Source: Candidatus Gemmiger stercoripullorum
Lineage (GTDB): Bacteria; Bacillota; Clostridia; Oscillospirales; Ruminococcaceae
NCBI GenBank assembly: GCA_019119365.1
Contig: DWXD01000018.1
Coordinates: 1-33,813 of the forward strand
Direction of reading: 5' to 3'
Length of the DNA: 33,813 bases
This document shows positions 14,685 through 20,929 of the stretch, piece after piece. Below the pieces are notes generated by a model. That model made no database searches. It was given only the letters and a program-made list of their open reading frames with translations, and was not told the DNA's origin. The translations under genes and the position numbers were made by a program. Position 1 is the first letter of the stretch. Each line of letters begins with the position of its first letter.

Positions 14685-15734
14685 TTACGAGTGTCCTTCC
14701 AGGCGGCGGCGCATTTTTTCCAGTTCCTCCATCTGGCCCATATCCATCCAGGCGCTTTCGTTGATGGGGTAAACGCCGACCTTTTCCCCGGCGGCGCGGT
14801 AGCGGTCGATGACGTCGGGGAAGCCGATGGTCTCGCCGTCGCGCATTTCCTCGACCACGCGCGGCTCCACGACATAGACGCCGGTGTTGGTCAAAAAGTT
14901 CAGCTCCGGCTTTTCGCGCATGGCGGCGATGCCGCCGTCCTCGCTGAGCTCCACCACGCCGTAAGGCACCGTATAGTGCTTGAGCGCGCACACCATCGTG
15001 ATGAGGTTGCCGCGCTCGTGGTGCTTCTCGTACAGGTCGCCGAAGTCAAGGTCGAGCAGCGTGTCGCAGTTGGTGAAGAAAAACGGCGAATCCACCTTGC
15101 CTTTGAGCAGGCACAGCCCGCCGCCGGTGCCCATAAACTGCGTTTCGTCCACAAAATCGAGCGTATAGTCCTTCTCCAGGTCGCCGAAATAGGACTTGAT
15201 CATGCCCTTTTTATAGTTGACGACCATCGTGAAGCGGTGGCAGCCGAAACCGCGGAAACGGTCGATGATAAGCTCGGCGATGGGCTGCTCGCCGACCGGG
15301 ATCAGCGGTTTGGGCAAAATTTTGGTGTAGGGATACAGCCGCGTGCCCAGGCCGCCCGCCATCATCACGACCGGGATATCCACCCGCTTGCGGTTGTCGA
15401 CATCGACGCCGCCCGCAAAGACGATATCGGTGATGACGCCGCGCTTGTTTAAAATCGGCAGCGCGTCGATGCCGTGGCGCTGCAGCTCGGCTTTGGCGCG
15501 GCCGCGCTCCGACACCGGCAGGCTGATGGGGTGGAAGTTCGCGGCCTGTTCGACCGGGGCTTCCAGCGTGCCGCCGCGCAGGAAAAACTTGCGGATGTCG
15601 CCGTCGGTGACAACGGCCTGCAGAACGCCCTCCGGCGCGATGAACAAAATGCGCTGGCCGGTCTCGTCCAGCTTTTTCATCGTTTCCAGCACGGTCGCCG
15701 TGCGCGGGATGATGAGTTCTTCGATCTTGAGCAT
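14685..15734 (-). CDS. ptmE: CBS-domain sugar nucleotidyltransferase (PtmE-like)
   Basis: 349 aa in two parts. Residues 1-115 carry two CBS motifs (ETMKKLDETGQRILFIAPEG, then GIDALPILNKRGVITDIV). Residues 120-345 are a nucleotide-sugar pyrophosphorylase with MMAGGLGTRLYPYT, LPKPLIPVGEQPI, FFFTNCDTLLDLDF (metal-binding Asp) and FLTNTGVYVVEP. The same CBS-plus-transferase layout is found in Campylobacter PtmE, a glucosamine-1-phosphate guanylyltransferase that opens the GDP-linked legionaminic acid route. Nucleotide and sugar here are inferred from that similarity and the neighbours. ATG with AAAGGAG five bases upstream. It is 13 bases behind legC. Confidence 0.87.
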   Translation of the reverse strand: MLKIEELIIPRTATVLETMKKLDETGQRILFIAPEGVLQAVVTDGDIRKFFLRGGTLEAPVEQAANFHPISLPVSERGRAKAELQRHGIDALPILNKRGVITDIVFAGGVDVDNRKRVDIPVVMMAGGLGTRLYPYTKILPKPLIPVGEQPIAELIIDRFRGFGCHRFTMVVNYKKGMIKSYFGDLEKDYTLDFVDETQFMGTGGGLCLLKGKVDSPFFFTNCDTLLDLDFGDLYEKHHERGNLITMVCALKHYTVPYGVVELSEDGGIAAMREKPELNFLTNTGVYVVEPRVVEEMRDGETIGFPDVIDRYRAAGEKVGVYPINESAWMDMGQMEELEKMRRRLEGHS

Positions 15735-15747
15735 GCCCTCTCCTTTG

Positions 15748-16929
15748 TTATGCGCGGTCGGCCAGCGCCTGCACGGCGGCGATGACGCGGGCGCAGTCTG
15801 CCTCGCTCAAATTGGTCGAACAGGGCAGGTTGACGATGTTTTCGCGGTAGGCGAGCGCCTTGTCCAGCGCGTAGGTTTCGTTGCGCGGGTAATCGGCCTG
15901 TTCGTGGATCAGCGCCCAGATCGGGCGGGTCTGGATATCCTGCGCCTGCAGCGCGGCGATGACCTCGTCGCGGCGCAGCCCGGCGCCCCGCAGATCCAGG
16001 CTGTAGAACCAGTGGTTGCTGCGCACGCTGCCGTCCTCGTCCCGGAAAGGCAGGATGCGCAGGCCCTTGTAGCCATCCAGCGCCGCGCGGTACTGTTCAT
16101 AGCGGGCGATCTTGTGCTCGATAAAGCCTTCGAGCCGCTCGAGCTGCGCAAGGCCGAGGCTGGCCTGCACGTTGGTCATGCGGTAGTTGTAGCCGACTTC
16201 GTCGTGCAAAAACTGCAGCACGTCGGCCTTGGCCTGGGTGGACAGGTGCTTGGCGTGCTCCGCCCAGCCGTCATGGTTCGCCACTAGCATGCCGCCCGCG
16301 CCGGTCGTGATGATCTTGTTGCCGTTAAAGCTGTAGCAGCCGATATCGCCGATCGTACCCGCGTATTTGCCCTTCAGCGGGCCGGTCAGGTATTTGGTGC
16401 CCAGCGCCTCGGTCGCGTCTTCGATCAGGGTCAGGCGGTAGCGGCGGGCGATGTCCAGCAGGCGGGGCATGTCGGCCATGTTGCCGAACACATGCACGAC
16501 GCCGAGCGCCGTGACCCGCGCGCCGGTTTTGTTGTTGTACAGGCCGTCTTCTTTCAGCGTGCAGCGGCTGCGGCAGAAATCCTCCACCGCGTCGGGGTCG
16601 ATGCACAGCGAATCGTCGCAGCCGATAAAGACCGGCTGCGCGCCGACATAGCGGGTCAGCGGGTTGACGGCGGCGATAAAGGTCAGCGTGGGCACAATGA
16701 CCTCCTCGCCGCGGCGGATGCCCGCGGCCAGCGCGGCCAGGTGCAGCGCCGACGAACCGGAGTTGGCGGCCACCGCGCGCGGCATGCCGACATAGTCCGC
16801 CAGCGCCTGCTCAAATTCGCCCACCCGCGCGCCGCTGGTGGACACCCAGCCGGACGTGATGGCCTGCCCGGCACGCTCAGCCTCCTGCGGGCCAAAGTTC
16901 GGAACCGAAAGCGGGATAAAGTTTGACAT
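15748..16929 (-). CDS. legC: LegC-type PLP-dependent sugar aminotransferase
   Basis: 393 aa, DegT/DnrJ/EryC1 family. It transfers an amino group, normally from glutamate, to the 4-keto position of a nucleotide sugar. Visible: IPLSVPNFGPQEAERAGQAI, the PLP-phosphate loop NSGSSALHLAALAAGI, EVIVPTLTFIAAVNP, LIEDATEALGTKY, and the Schiff-base Lys205 in SFNGNKIITTGAGG. The C-terminal half has VGYNYRMTNVQASLGLAQLE, typical of the family. The LVN-like opening and the neighbours fit LegC, whose substrate would come from the 4,6-dehydratase LegB, which is not in this window. It is the first gene of the operon; ATG 16929 has only a weak G-rich ribosome site. The promoter lies about 100 bases upstream. 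Confidence 0.9.
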   Translation of the reverse strand: MSNFIPLSVPNFGPQEAERAGQAITSGWVSTSGARVGEFEQALADYVGMPRAVAANSGSSALHLAALAAGIRRGEEVIVPTLTFIAAVNPLTRYVGAQPVFIGCDDSLCIDPDAVEDFCRSRCTLKEDGLYNNKTGARVTALGVVHVFGNMADMPRLLDIARRYRLTLIEDATEALGTKYLTGPLKGKYAGTIGDIGCYSFNGNKIITTGAGGMLVANHDGWAEHAKHLSTQAKADVLQFLHDEVGYNYRMTNVQASLGLAQLERLEGFIEHKIARYEQYRAALDGYKGLRILPFRDEDGSVRSNHWFYSLDLRGAGLRRDEVIAALQAQDIQTRPIWALIHEQADYPRNETYALDKALAYRENIVNLPCSTNLSEADCARVIAAVQALADRA

Positions 16930-16992
16930 ATGGGTACAGCCCCCGTTCCATGGCGCGCACCGTACAGCCGCGCGCCGGATTTGTTTTTCTGC

Positions 16993-17017
16993 GTATACCG
17001 CCCGCCGGGCGGTATAC
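16993..17017 (-). promoter_or_regulatory. 25-bp perfect inverted repeat at the 5' end of the legC transcript
   Basis: Arms GTATACCGCCCG and CGGGCGGTATAC around a single central C. It starts ten bases downstream of the -10 box, so it covers about +3 to +28 of the expected transcript. It could be a repressor operator or a 5' stem-loop that protects the mRNA. Confidence 0.8.
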
Positions 17018-17026
17018 TTAATCTAT

Positions 17027-17055
17027 ATTATAAACGCTTGTGCCCAAAACGGCAA
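17027..17055 (-). promoter_or_regulatory. Sigma-A promoter of the nonulosonic acid operon
   Basis: Minus strand TTGCCG (17055-17050), exactly 17 bases, TATAAT (17032-17027). It is the best promoter match upstream of legC, with the start site expected near 17020, leaving a leader of about 90 bases. Confidence 0.8.
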
Positions 17056-17073
17056 GGCGCGCCGGGCAAGAAT

Positions 17074-17100
17074 TGAGAGTTTAGAGTTCCGAGTTTAGAT
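17074..17100 (+). repeat. Heptamer array, copy 3
   Basis: Three to four degenerate units (TGAGAGTT, TAGAGTT, CCGAGTTTAGA) in the same orientation as the copies beside legG. It lies just upstream of the legC promoter and marks the left border of the metal-resistance segment. Confidence 0.7.
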
Positions 17101-17168
17101 ATAGGGCGGCGCTTCAGACTGTCGGAAAAGCCGATTGTTTCCCTGCGGTAGAGCGTTTGCTCTGCATT

Positions 17169-17322
17169 GTAGGGCGGGGTCTTGACCCCGCCGCACCGTT
17201 GATTTTTAAAAAATGACCATCGGCACACGTTTTTTGAATTTGCGGAGGTGCGGCGGGCGAAATCGCCCGCCCTACAGGGCAACCGGAAACGGCAGCCGAA
17301 GGTAAAACAGGTGGTTTTTCTA
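17169..17322 (+). repeat. Dispersed palindrome-plus-conserved-block element, copy 2
   Basis: Begins with GTAGGGCGGGGTC pairing with GACCCCGCC, then an AT-richer spacer with a TTTTTAAAAAAT run. Next comes GCGGGCGA/TCGCCCGC followed by CCTAC (to 17275). The next about 47 bases match copy 1 (1745-1808, reverse strand). The overall GTAGGG...CCCTAC frame is the one used by the array units, but the spacer is different and longer. Confidence 0.75.
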
Positions 17323-17331
17323 CAGGCTGGC

Positions 17332-17367
17332 GCGCCGCCGCGGGCGGCGCTTGGTTTTATTTTTTTT
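17332..17367 (+). terminator. Intrinsic-terminator-like hairpin ahead of the metal operon promoter
   Basis: GCGCCGCC (17332-17339) pairs with GGCGGCGC (17343-17350), followed by TTGGTTTTATTTTTTTT. No plus-strand gene lies upstream, so it either insulates the arsR promoter or ends a short transcript from the repeat element at 17169-17322. Confidence 0.75.
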
Positions 17368-17387
17368 GCAAAACCGTATTTTCCCCC

Positions 17388-17416
17388 TTGACAGCGGCGG
17401 GGGTCGGGTGTACAAT
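17388..17416 (+). promoter_or_regulatory. Sigma-A promoter of the Zn/Cd resistance operon
   Basis: TTGACA (17388-17393), 17-base spacer, TACAAT (17411-17416), a near-consensus match 42 bases ahead of the arsR ATG. The operator begins five bases after the -10 box. Confidence 0.93.
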
Positions 17417-17420
17417 GTTG

Positions 17421-17444
17421 ACATATGAACAGATGCTCATATGT
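17421..17444 (+). promoter_or_regulatory. ArsR/SmtB-type operator
   Basis: Imperfect palindrome: ACATATGA (17421-17428) and TCATATGT (17437-17444) around eight bases. The ATATGAAC...TCATAT pattern is that of SmtB/CzrA/CadC operators. Its place over the start site predicts steric repression relieved by zinc, cadmium or lead. Confidence 0.88.
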
Positions 17445-17457
17445 TTGGAGGTCGCTT

Positions 17458-17868
17458 ATGACACGTTTTCTGTTTTCACCGCGCGCGCTGTGCGCAGCGG
17501 ACGGCGGCGCGGCGGGCGAAGCGCCGGTGTGCGCGCCGGACTGCCCCGGCAACCCGGACCTGCTGGCAAAGGTCAAGGCCGGGCTGCCCGCCGACGAGGT
17601 CCTGTACGACTTGGCCGAGCTTTACCGCGTTTTTGGCGACACGACGCGCATCAAGATCCTGTACGTTCTGTTTGAGAGCGAGCTGTGCGTGAACGACATC
17701 GCCGAGGCGCTGGGCGTCTCGCAGAGCGCGGTCAGCCACCAGCTGCGGGTGCTCAAGGCCAGCAAGCTCGTCAAGTTCCGCCGCGACGGCAAGACCATCT
17801 ACTACAGCCTGGACGACGACCATGTGCGCAGCATCATTGCGCTGGGCATGGATCACGTCGAAGAATAA
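17458..17868 (+). CDS. ArsR/SmtB-family metal-responsive repressor
   Basis: 136 aa winged-helix repressor that leaves its operator when it binds metal. The core runs from about residue 45: YRVFGDTTRIKILYVLF, ELCVNDIAEALGVSQSAVSHQLRVL (recognition helix) and FRRDGKTIYYSL. The last helix reads DDDHVRSIIALGMDHVEE; the D-x-H and H-x2-E spacing reproduces the alpha-5 zinc site of SmtB. There is also a Cys in ELCVND and three N-terminal Cys in ALCAADGG and VCAPDCPG, reminiscent of the CadC thiolate site for Cd/Pb, although the second Cys of CadC's ELCVCD is Asn here. Start ATG 17458 has TTTGGAGG six bases upstream. It heads an operon with the HMA protein and the ATPase and probably represses it. 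Confidence 0.92.
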   Translation: MTRFLFSPRALCAADGGAAGEAPVCAPDCPGNPDLLAKVKAGLPADEVLYDLAELYRVFGDTTRIKILYVLFESELCVNDIAEALGVSQSAVSHQLRVLKASKLVKFRRDGKTIYYSLDDDHVRSIIALGMDHVEE

Positions 17869-17889
17869 AACAAAAAGGAGCGCTTCCCC

Positions 17890-18105
17890 ATGCAAAAGAA
17901 ATTCAACATCGAAGTCGACTGCGCCAACTGCGCCGCCAAGATCGAAAACGCCGTCAGCGCCCTGCCCGGCGTCAACGCCTGCAACGTCAGCTTTATGGCG
18001 CAGAAGATGCTGCTGGAGGCCGACGACGCCCAGTTCCAGAGCGTGCTGAAAGCGGCCGTCAAGGCGGCGAAAAAAATCGAGCCCGATTTCGAGATCGAGC
18101 TGTAA
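17890..18105 (+). CDS. Stand-alone heavy-metal-associated (HMA) domain protein
   Basis: 71 aa, a single ferredoxin-like HMA fold. The metal loop is DCANCAAKIE (residues 10-19) with Cys11 and Cys14; the preceding Asp fits the DCxxC form found in Zn/Cd/Pb-binding ATPase N-domains rather than the MxCxxC of copper chaperones. Residues 23-71 complete the beta-alpha-beta fold (SALPGVNACNVSFMAQKMLLE). It has AAAAAGGAG ahead of its ATG and sits 21 bases after the repressor. The ATPase next door lacks an N-terminal HMA domain, so this protein probably acts as its detached metal-binding domain or chaperone. Confidence 0.92.
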   Translation: MQKKFNIEVDCANCAAKIENAVSALPGVNACNVSFMAQKMLLEADDAQFQSVLKAAVKAAKKIEPDFEIEL

Positions 18106-18187
18106 GCGCATGGCCCGCCGGGGCCTTACCCGGCCCAATGCGGCTTTGCCGCCAAATACTCCCCCTTACATAAAGAGGTGTTTTTGC

Positions 18188-20059
18188 ATGACCAAAAAGC
18201 AGAAAAAGACGCTGCGGCGCATCCTGGTTGCCGCGGTTTTGTTCGTGGCGCTCGCCGTCGCCGGGCAGCTGGCGGCGCTGCCGTGGTACGCCTGGCTCGT
18301 TTTGTACCTGGTGCCCTATTTCATCATCGGCCACGACGTGCTGCGCAAGGCCGCGCTGGGCGTGATACACGGCGAAGTGTTTGATGAAAACTTCCTGATG
18401 GCGGTGGCGACGGTCGGCGCGATGGCGCTGGGCGAATACGGCGAGGGCGTGGCCGTCATGCTGTTCTACCAGGTCGGCGAGCTGTTCCAGAGCTATGCGG
18501 TGGGCAAGAGCCGCCGCAGCATCGCCGCGCTGATGGACATCCGCCCCGACAGCGCCAACCTGGAAGCCGCCGACGGCACGGTGCAGACCGTGGACCCCGA
18601 GGCCGTGCCGGTGGGCGCGGTCATCGTTGTGCGGCCGGGCGAGAAAGTCCCGCTGGACGGCGTGGTGCTTTCCGGCCAGAGCACGCTGAACACGAGCGCG
18701 CTGACCGGCGAGAGCCGCCCGCGCAGCGCCCGCCCGGGCGGCGCGGTGCTCAGCGGCAGCGTCAACGGCGACGGGCTGCTGCGCGTGACGGTCAGCAAGC
18801 CGTATGGCCAGTCGACGGTGGCGCGCATCTTGGACCTGGTCGAAAATTCCAGCCTGAAAAAAGCGAAGGCGGAGAACTTCATCACCAAATTTGCCCGCTA
18901 TTATACGCCTGCCGTCTGCTTTGCGGCGCTGGCGCTGGCCGTGCTGGCGCCGCTGGTTTTGGGCGGCGGCTGGGGCGTGTGGGTCAGCCGCGCGCTGACC
19001 TTCCTGGTCATCTCCTGCCCCTGCGCGCTGGTCATCAGCATCCCGCTCTCCTTCTTCGGCGGCATTGGCGGGGCTTCGCGCTGCGGCATCCTCATCAAAG
19101 GCGGCAACTATCTGGAAGCGCTGGCCCACACCGATACCGTTGTGTTTGACAAGACCGGCACGCTGACGCAGGGCACCTTCCGCGTCAGCCGCCTGCGCCC
19201 GGCCGCAGGCGTGGCCGAAAACGACCTGCTCGAGACCGCCGCGCTGGCCGAGAGCTATTCCTCCCACCCGATCAGCCGGAGCCTGCGCGAAGCGCTGCCC
19301 GCCGAACCCGACACCCGCCGCGCCGCCGATGCGCAGGAGATCGCGGGGCGCGGCGTGGCCGCCCGGGTGGACGGCCGCCGCGTGCTGGCCGGCAACGCCA
19401 AACTGATGCAGGCCGAAGGCGTCGCCTTTGTGCCGGATGACGGCGTGGGGACCGTCGTGTATGTGGCGCGGGACGGGGCGTTCCTCGGCTCCATCCTCAT
19501 TGCCGACGAAGTCAAACCGCATGCGGCGGACGCCGTCGCCGCGCTGCGCGGCCAGGGCGTGCGCACCGTGATGCTGACCGGCGACAGCGCCGCCGTGGCC
19601 GAGGGCGTAGCCGGGGAGCTGGGCATCGACGACGTGCATGCCGAGCTGCTGCCCGCGGACAAGGTCGCGCGTGTGGAGGAACTGCTGGCGGCGCGCAGCG
19701 GCCAAAACGGCAAGCTCGCCTTTGTGGGCGACGGCATCAACGACGCGCCGGTGCTGACCCGCGCCGACATCGGCATCGCGATGGGCGCGCTGGGTTCCGA
19801 CGCCGCCATCGAGGCCGCCGACGTCGTGCTGATGGACGACGACCCCGCCAAGATCAGCCTGGCGATGCGCATCGCCCGCAAGTGCATGCACATCGTGTAT
19901 GAGAACATTGTCTTTGCGCTGGCGATCAAGGCGCTGTTTCTGCTGCTGGGCGCGGTGGGCATTGCCAACATGTGGTGGGCCGTGTTCGCCGATGTCGGCG
20001 TGATGGTGCTCGCCGTGCTGAACGCCACGCGCATGCTGGCGGTGAAGAGTGTTCGGTGA
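18188..20059 (+). CDS. Zn/Cd/Pb-exporting P1B-type ATPase (P1B-2 group)
   Basis: 623 aa. It pumps divalent soft metals out of the cytoplasm with ATP. Seen in order: four N-terminal membrane helices starting right after a short basic tail, actuator domain with ALTGES (about residue 176), the metal-site helix SCPCAL with Cys277 and Cys279, phosphorylation motif DKTGTLT with Asp321, SSHPIS in the nucleotide domain, VGDGINDAPVLTRADIGIAM, and two final helices with IKALFLLL and FADVGVMVL, whose Lys and Asp are typical of the ZntA/CadA group. There is no N-terminal HMA domain; the start at ATG 18188, with AGAGGTG nine bases upstream, leaves no room for one. An earlier in-frame start at 18110 lacks a ribosome site. 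It is the last gene of the operon. Confidence 0.95.
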   Translation: MTKKQKKTLRRILVAAVLFVALAVAGQLAALPWYAWLVLYLVPYFIIGHDVLRKAALGVIHGEVFDENFLMAVATVGAMALGEYGEGVAVMLFYQVGELFQSYAVGKSRRSIAALMDIRPDSANLEAADGTVQTVDPEAVPVGAVIVVRPGEKVPLDGVVLSGQSTLNTSALTGESRPRSARPGGAVLSGSVNGDGLLRVTVSKPYGQSTVARILDLVENSSLKKAKAENFITKFARYYTPAVCFAALALAVLAPLVLGGGWGVWVSRALTFLVISCPCALVISIPLSFFGGIGGASRCGILIKGGNYLEALAHTDTVVFDKTGTLTQGTFRVSRLRPAAGVAENDLLETAALAESYSSHPISRSLREALPAEPDTRRAADAQEIAGRGVAARVDGRRVLAGNAKLMQAEGVAFVPDDGVGTVVYVARDGAFLGSILIADEVKPHAADAVAALRGQGVRTVMLTGDSAAVAEGVAGELGIDDVHAELLPADKVARVEELLAARSGQNGKLAFVGDGINDAPVLTRADIGIAMGALGSDAAIEAADVVLMDDDPAKISLAMRIARKCMHIVYENIVFALAIKALFLLLGAVGIANMWWAVFADVGVMVLAVLNATRMLAVKSVR

Positions 20060-20060
20060 A

Positions 20061-20108
20061 AGTTGAGAGTTGATTAAGAGTTTAGAGTTCAGAGTTTAGA
20101 GTTTAGAT
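20061..20108 (+). repeat. Heptamer array, copy 4 (left end of array D)
   Basis: Units AGTTGAG, AGTTGAT, TAAGAGTT, TAGAGTT, CAGAGTT, TAGAGTT run to 20108. A GGTGG block and a GCCGCCC/GGGGCGGC hairpin (about 20120-20136) then follow; its arms differ from those of copies 1 and 2 but still pair. The inverted counterpart is at 20786-20842. Confidence 0.8.
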
Positions 20109-20159
20109 AGGGTGGATCGCCGCCCTGCGGGGCGGCTCGGAAAATCAGTTGGAAAGTTT

Positions 20160-20223
20160 GCGCGGGTCCTGTAAGAAAGCATTATTTTTGCGGTTTGGCT
20201 TTCTTATGGGGCCCGCGCTTTTT
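20160..20223 (+). terminator. Long intrinsic terminator of the Zn/Cd operon
   Basis: A 21-bp imperfect stem: GCGCGGGTCCTGTAAGAAAGC (20160-20180, given with one base over for register) against 20198-20218, with a 17-base loop, then TTTTT (20219-20223). It lies about 100 bases past the ATPase stop. Confidence 0.85.
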
Positions 20224-20288
20224 ATTGTATTGGGCAGCGTTTGTCTTGTGTTGCAGAGCGCGCGTTTATGCACGCTGCAGCGGGGCGG

Positions 20289-20780
20289 GGCGGGATGAGG
20301 GCATCCCGCCCTACGGTCGTTTCATAGGTTTCGCATATACCGGGAAAGCCGCGTGTTTCCGGTGCGAGGAACGCCATGTAGGGGCGGATTCGATATCCGC
20401 CCGGGGCGTTCGCGGCGGCGCGGGGGGTGCGGGACGATGCGAGCATCGTCCCCTACAGGGGTTTGTTATAACGCGGAGGTTGTGCTTTCCCGGTCGGCCG
20501 CAGGCCCGCCGTTGGTCGTAGGGGAGGGATTTATCCCTCCCGCGGGTGTTCGCGGCGGCGCGGGGTGCGGCGGGATGAGGGCATCCCGCCCTACGGTCGT
20601 TTTATAGGTTCCGCATATACCGGGAAATCCGCGTGTTTCCGGCGCGAGGAACGCCATGTAGGGGGCGGATTCGATATCCGCCCGGGGCGTTTGCGGCGGC
20701 GCGGGCCGGGCCGATATGGAATCGGCCCCTACAGGGGTTTGTTATCGCACAGGGTTTGCGGTTTCCCGGTTGGCCGCGGG
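20289..20780 (+). repeat. Hairpin array D (regular 140-bp period)
   Basis: Half unit ending 20314, then composite units 20378-20456, 20518-20594 and 20658-20732. Starts are exactly 140 bases apart, with linkers of 61-63 bases. Arm pairs by unit: GGCGGAT/ATCCGCC with GGGACGATGC/GCATCGTCCC; GGGAGGGAT/ATCCCTCCC with GGCGGGATG/CATCCCGCC; GGGCGGAT/ATCCGCCC with GGCCGAT/ATCGGCC. Two linker types alternate, so the sequence is also a 280-base tandem repeat (about 20289-20510 against 20569-20785). The array lies between convergent genes and encodes no recognisable protein. Confidence 0.9.
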
Positions 20781-20785
20781 CCTCG

Positions 20786-20842
20786 TCTCAACTCCCAACT
20801 CTAAAAACTCTGAACTCTAAACTCTAAACTCTGAACTCTAAA
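20786..20842 (-). repeat. Heptamer array, copy 5 (right end of array D, inverted)
   Basis: The reverse complement of copy 4: AACTCTA and AACTCTG units repeated about seven times, beginning TCTCAACTCCCAACTC. Together with 20061-20108 it encloses array D in inverted orientation. Confidence 0.85.
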
Positions 20843-20845
20843 GAA

Positions 20846-20881
20846 AAGGCCACCCCATGTTGTCCGTCATGGGGTGGCCTT
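20846..20881 (-). terminator. Intrinsic terminator of the amidase gene
   Basis: Perfect 14-bp stem AAGGCCACCCCATG (20846-20859) and CATGGGGTGGCCTT (20868-20881). On the minus strand the stem runs into TTTTCTTT. It is 49 bases past the amidase stop. Confidence 0.88.
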
Positions 20882-20929
20882 GGGTTTGCGGGCGGGTCGG
20901 GGGCGCCTGCCCGCGGGAATGTTGAAGCG

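Noticed and set aside
9157..16929. N-acetylneuraminate (sialic acid) synthesis as the default reading of the cluster
   Set aside because: Sialic acid synthesis needs only NeuC, NeuB and NeuA. A LegC-type aminotransferase and a PtmE-like nucleotidyltransferase in the same operon make a diamino nonulosonic acid more likely, although it is not proven.
9157..16929. Flagellin glycosylation island
   Set aside because: Legionaminic acid genes often accompany flagellar genes, but no flagellin, Maf-type transferase or motility gene is present; a surface glycan is the safer reading.
20289..20780. CRISPR array
   Set aside because: The repeats are periodic, but the period (140 bp) is too long, the conserved parts are hairpins and linkers rather than identical repeats, the variable parts are paired stems rather than unique spacers, and no cas gene is near.
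20061..20842. Insertion sequence
   Set aside because: Inverted ends are present but there is no transposase or any other gene inside, and no target-site duplication could be identified.
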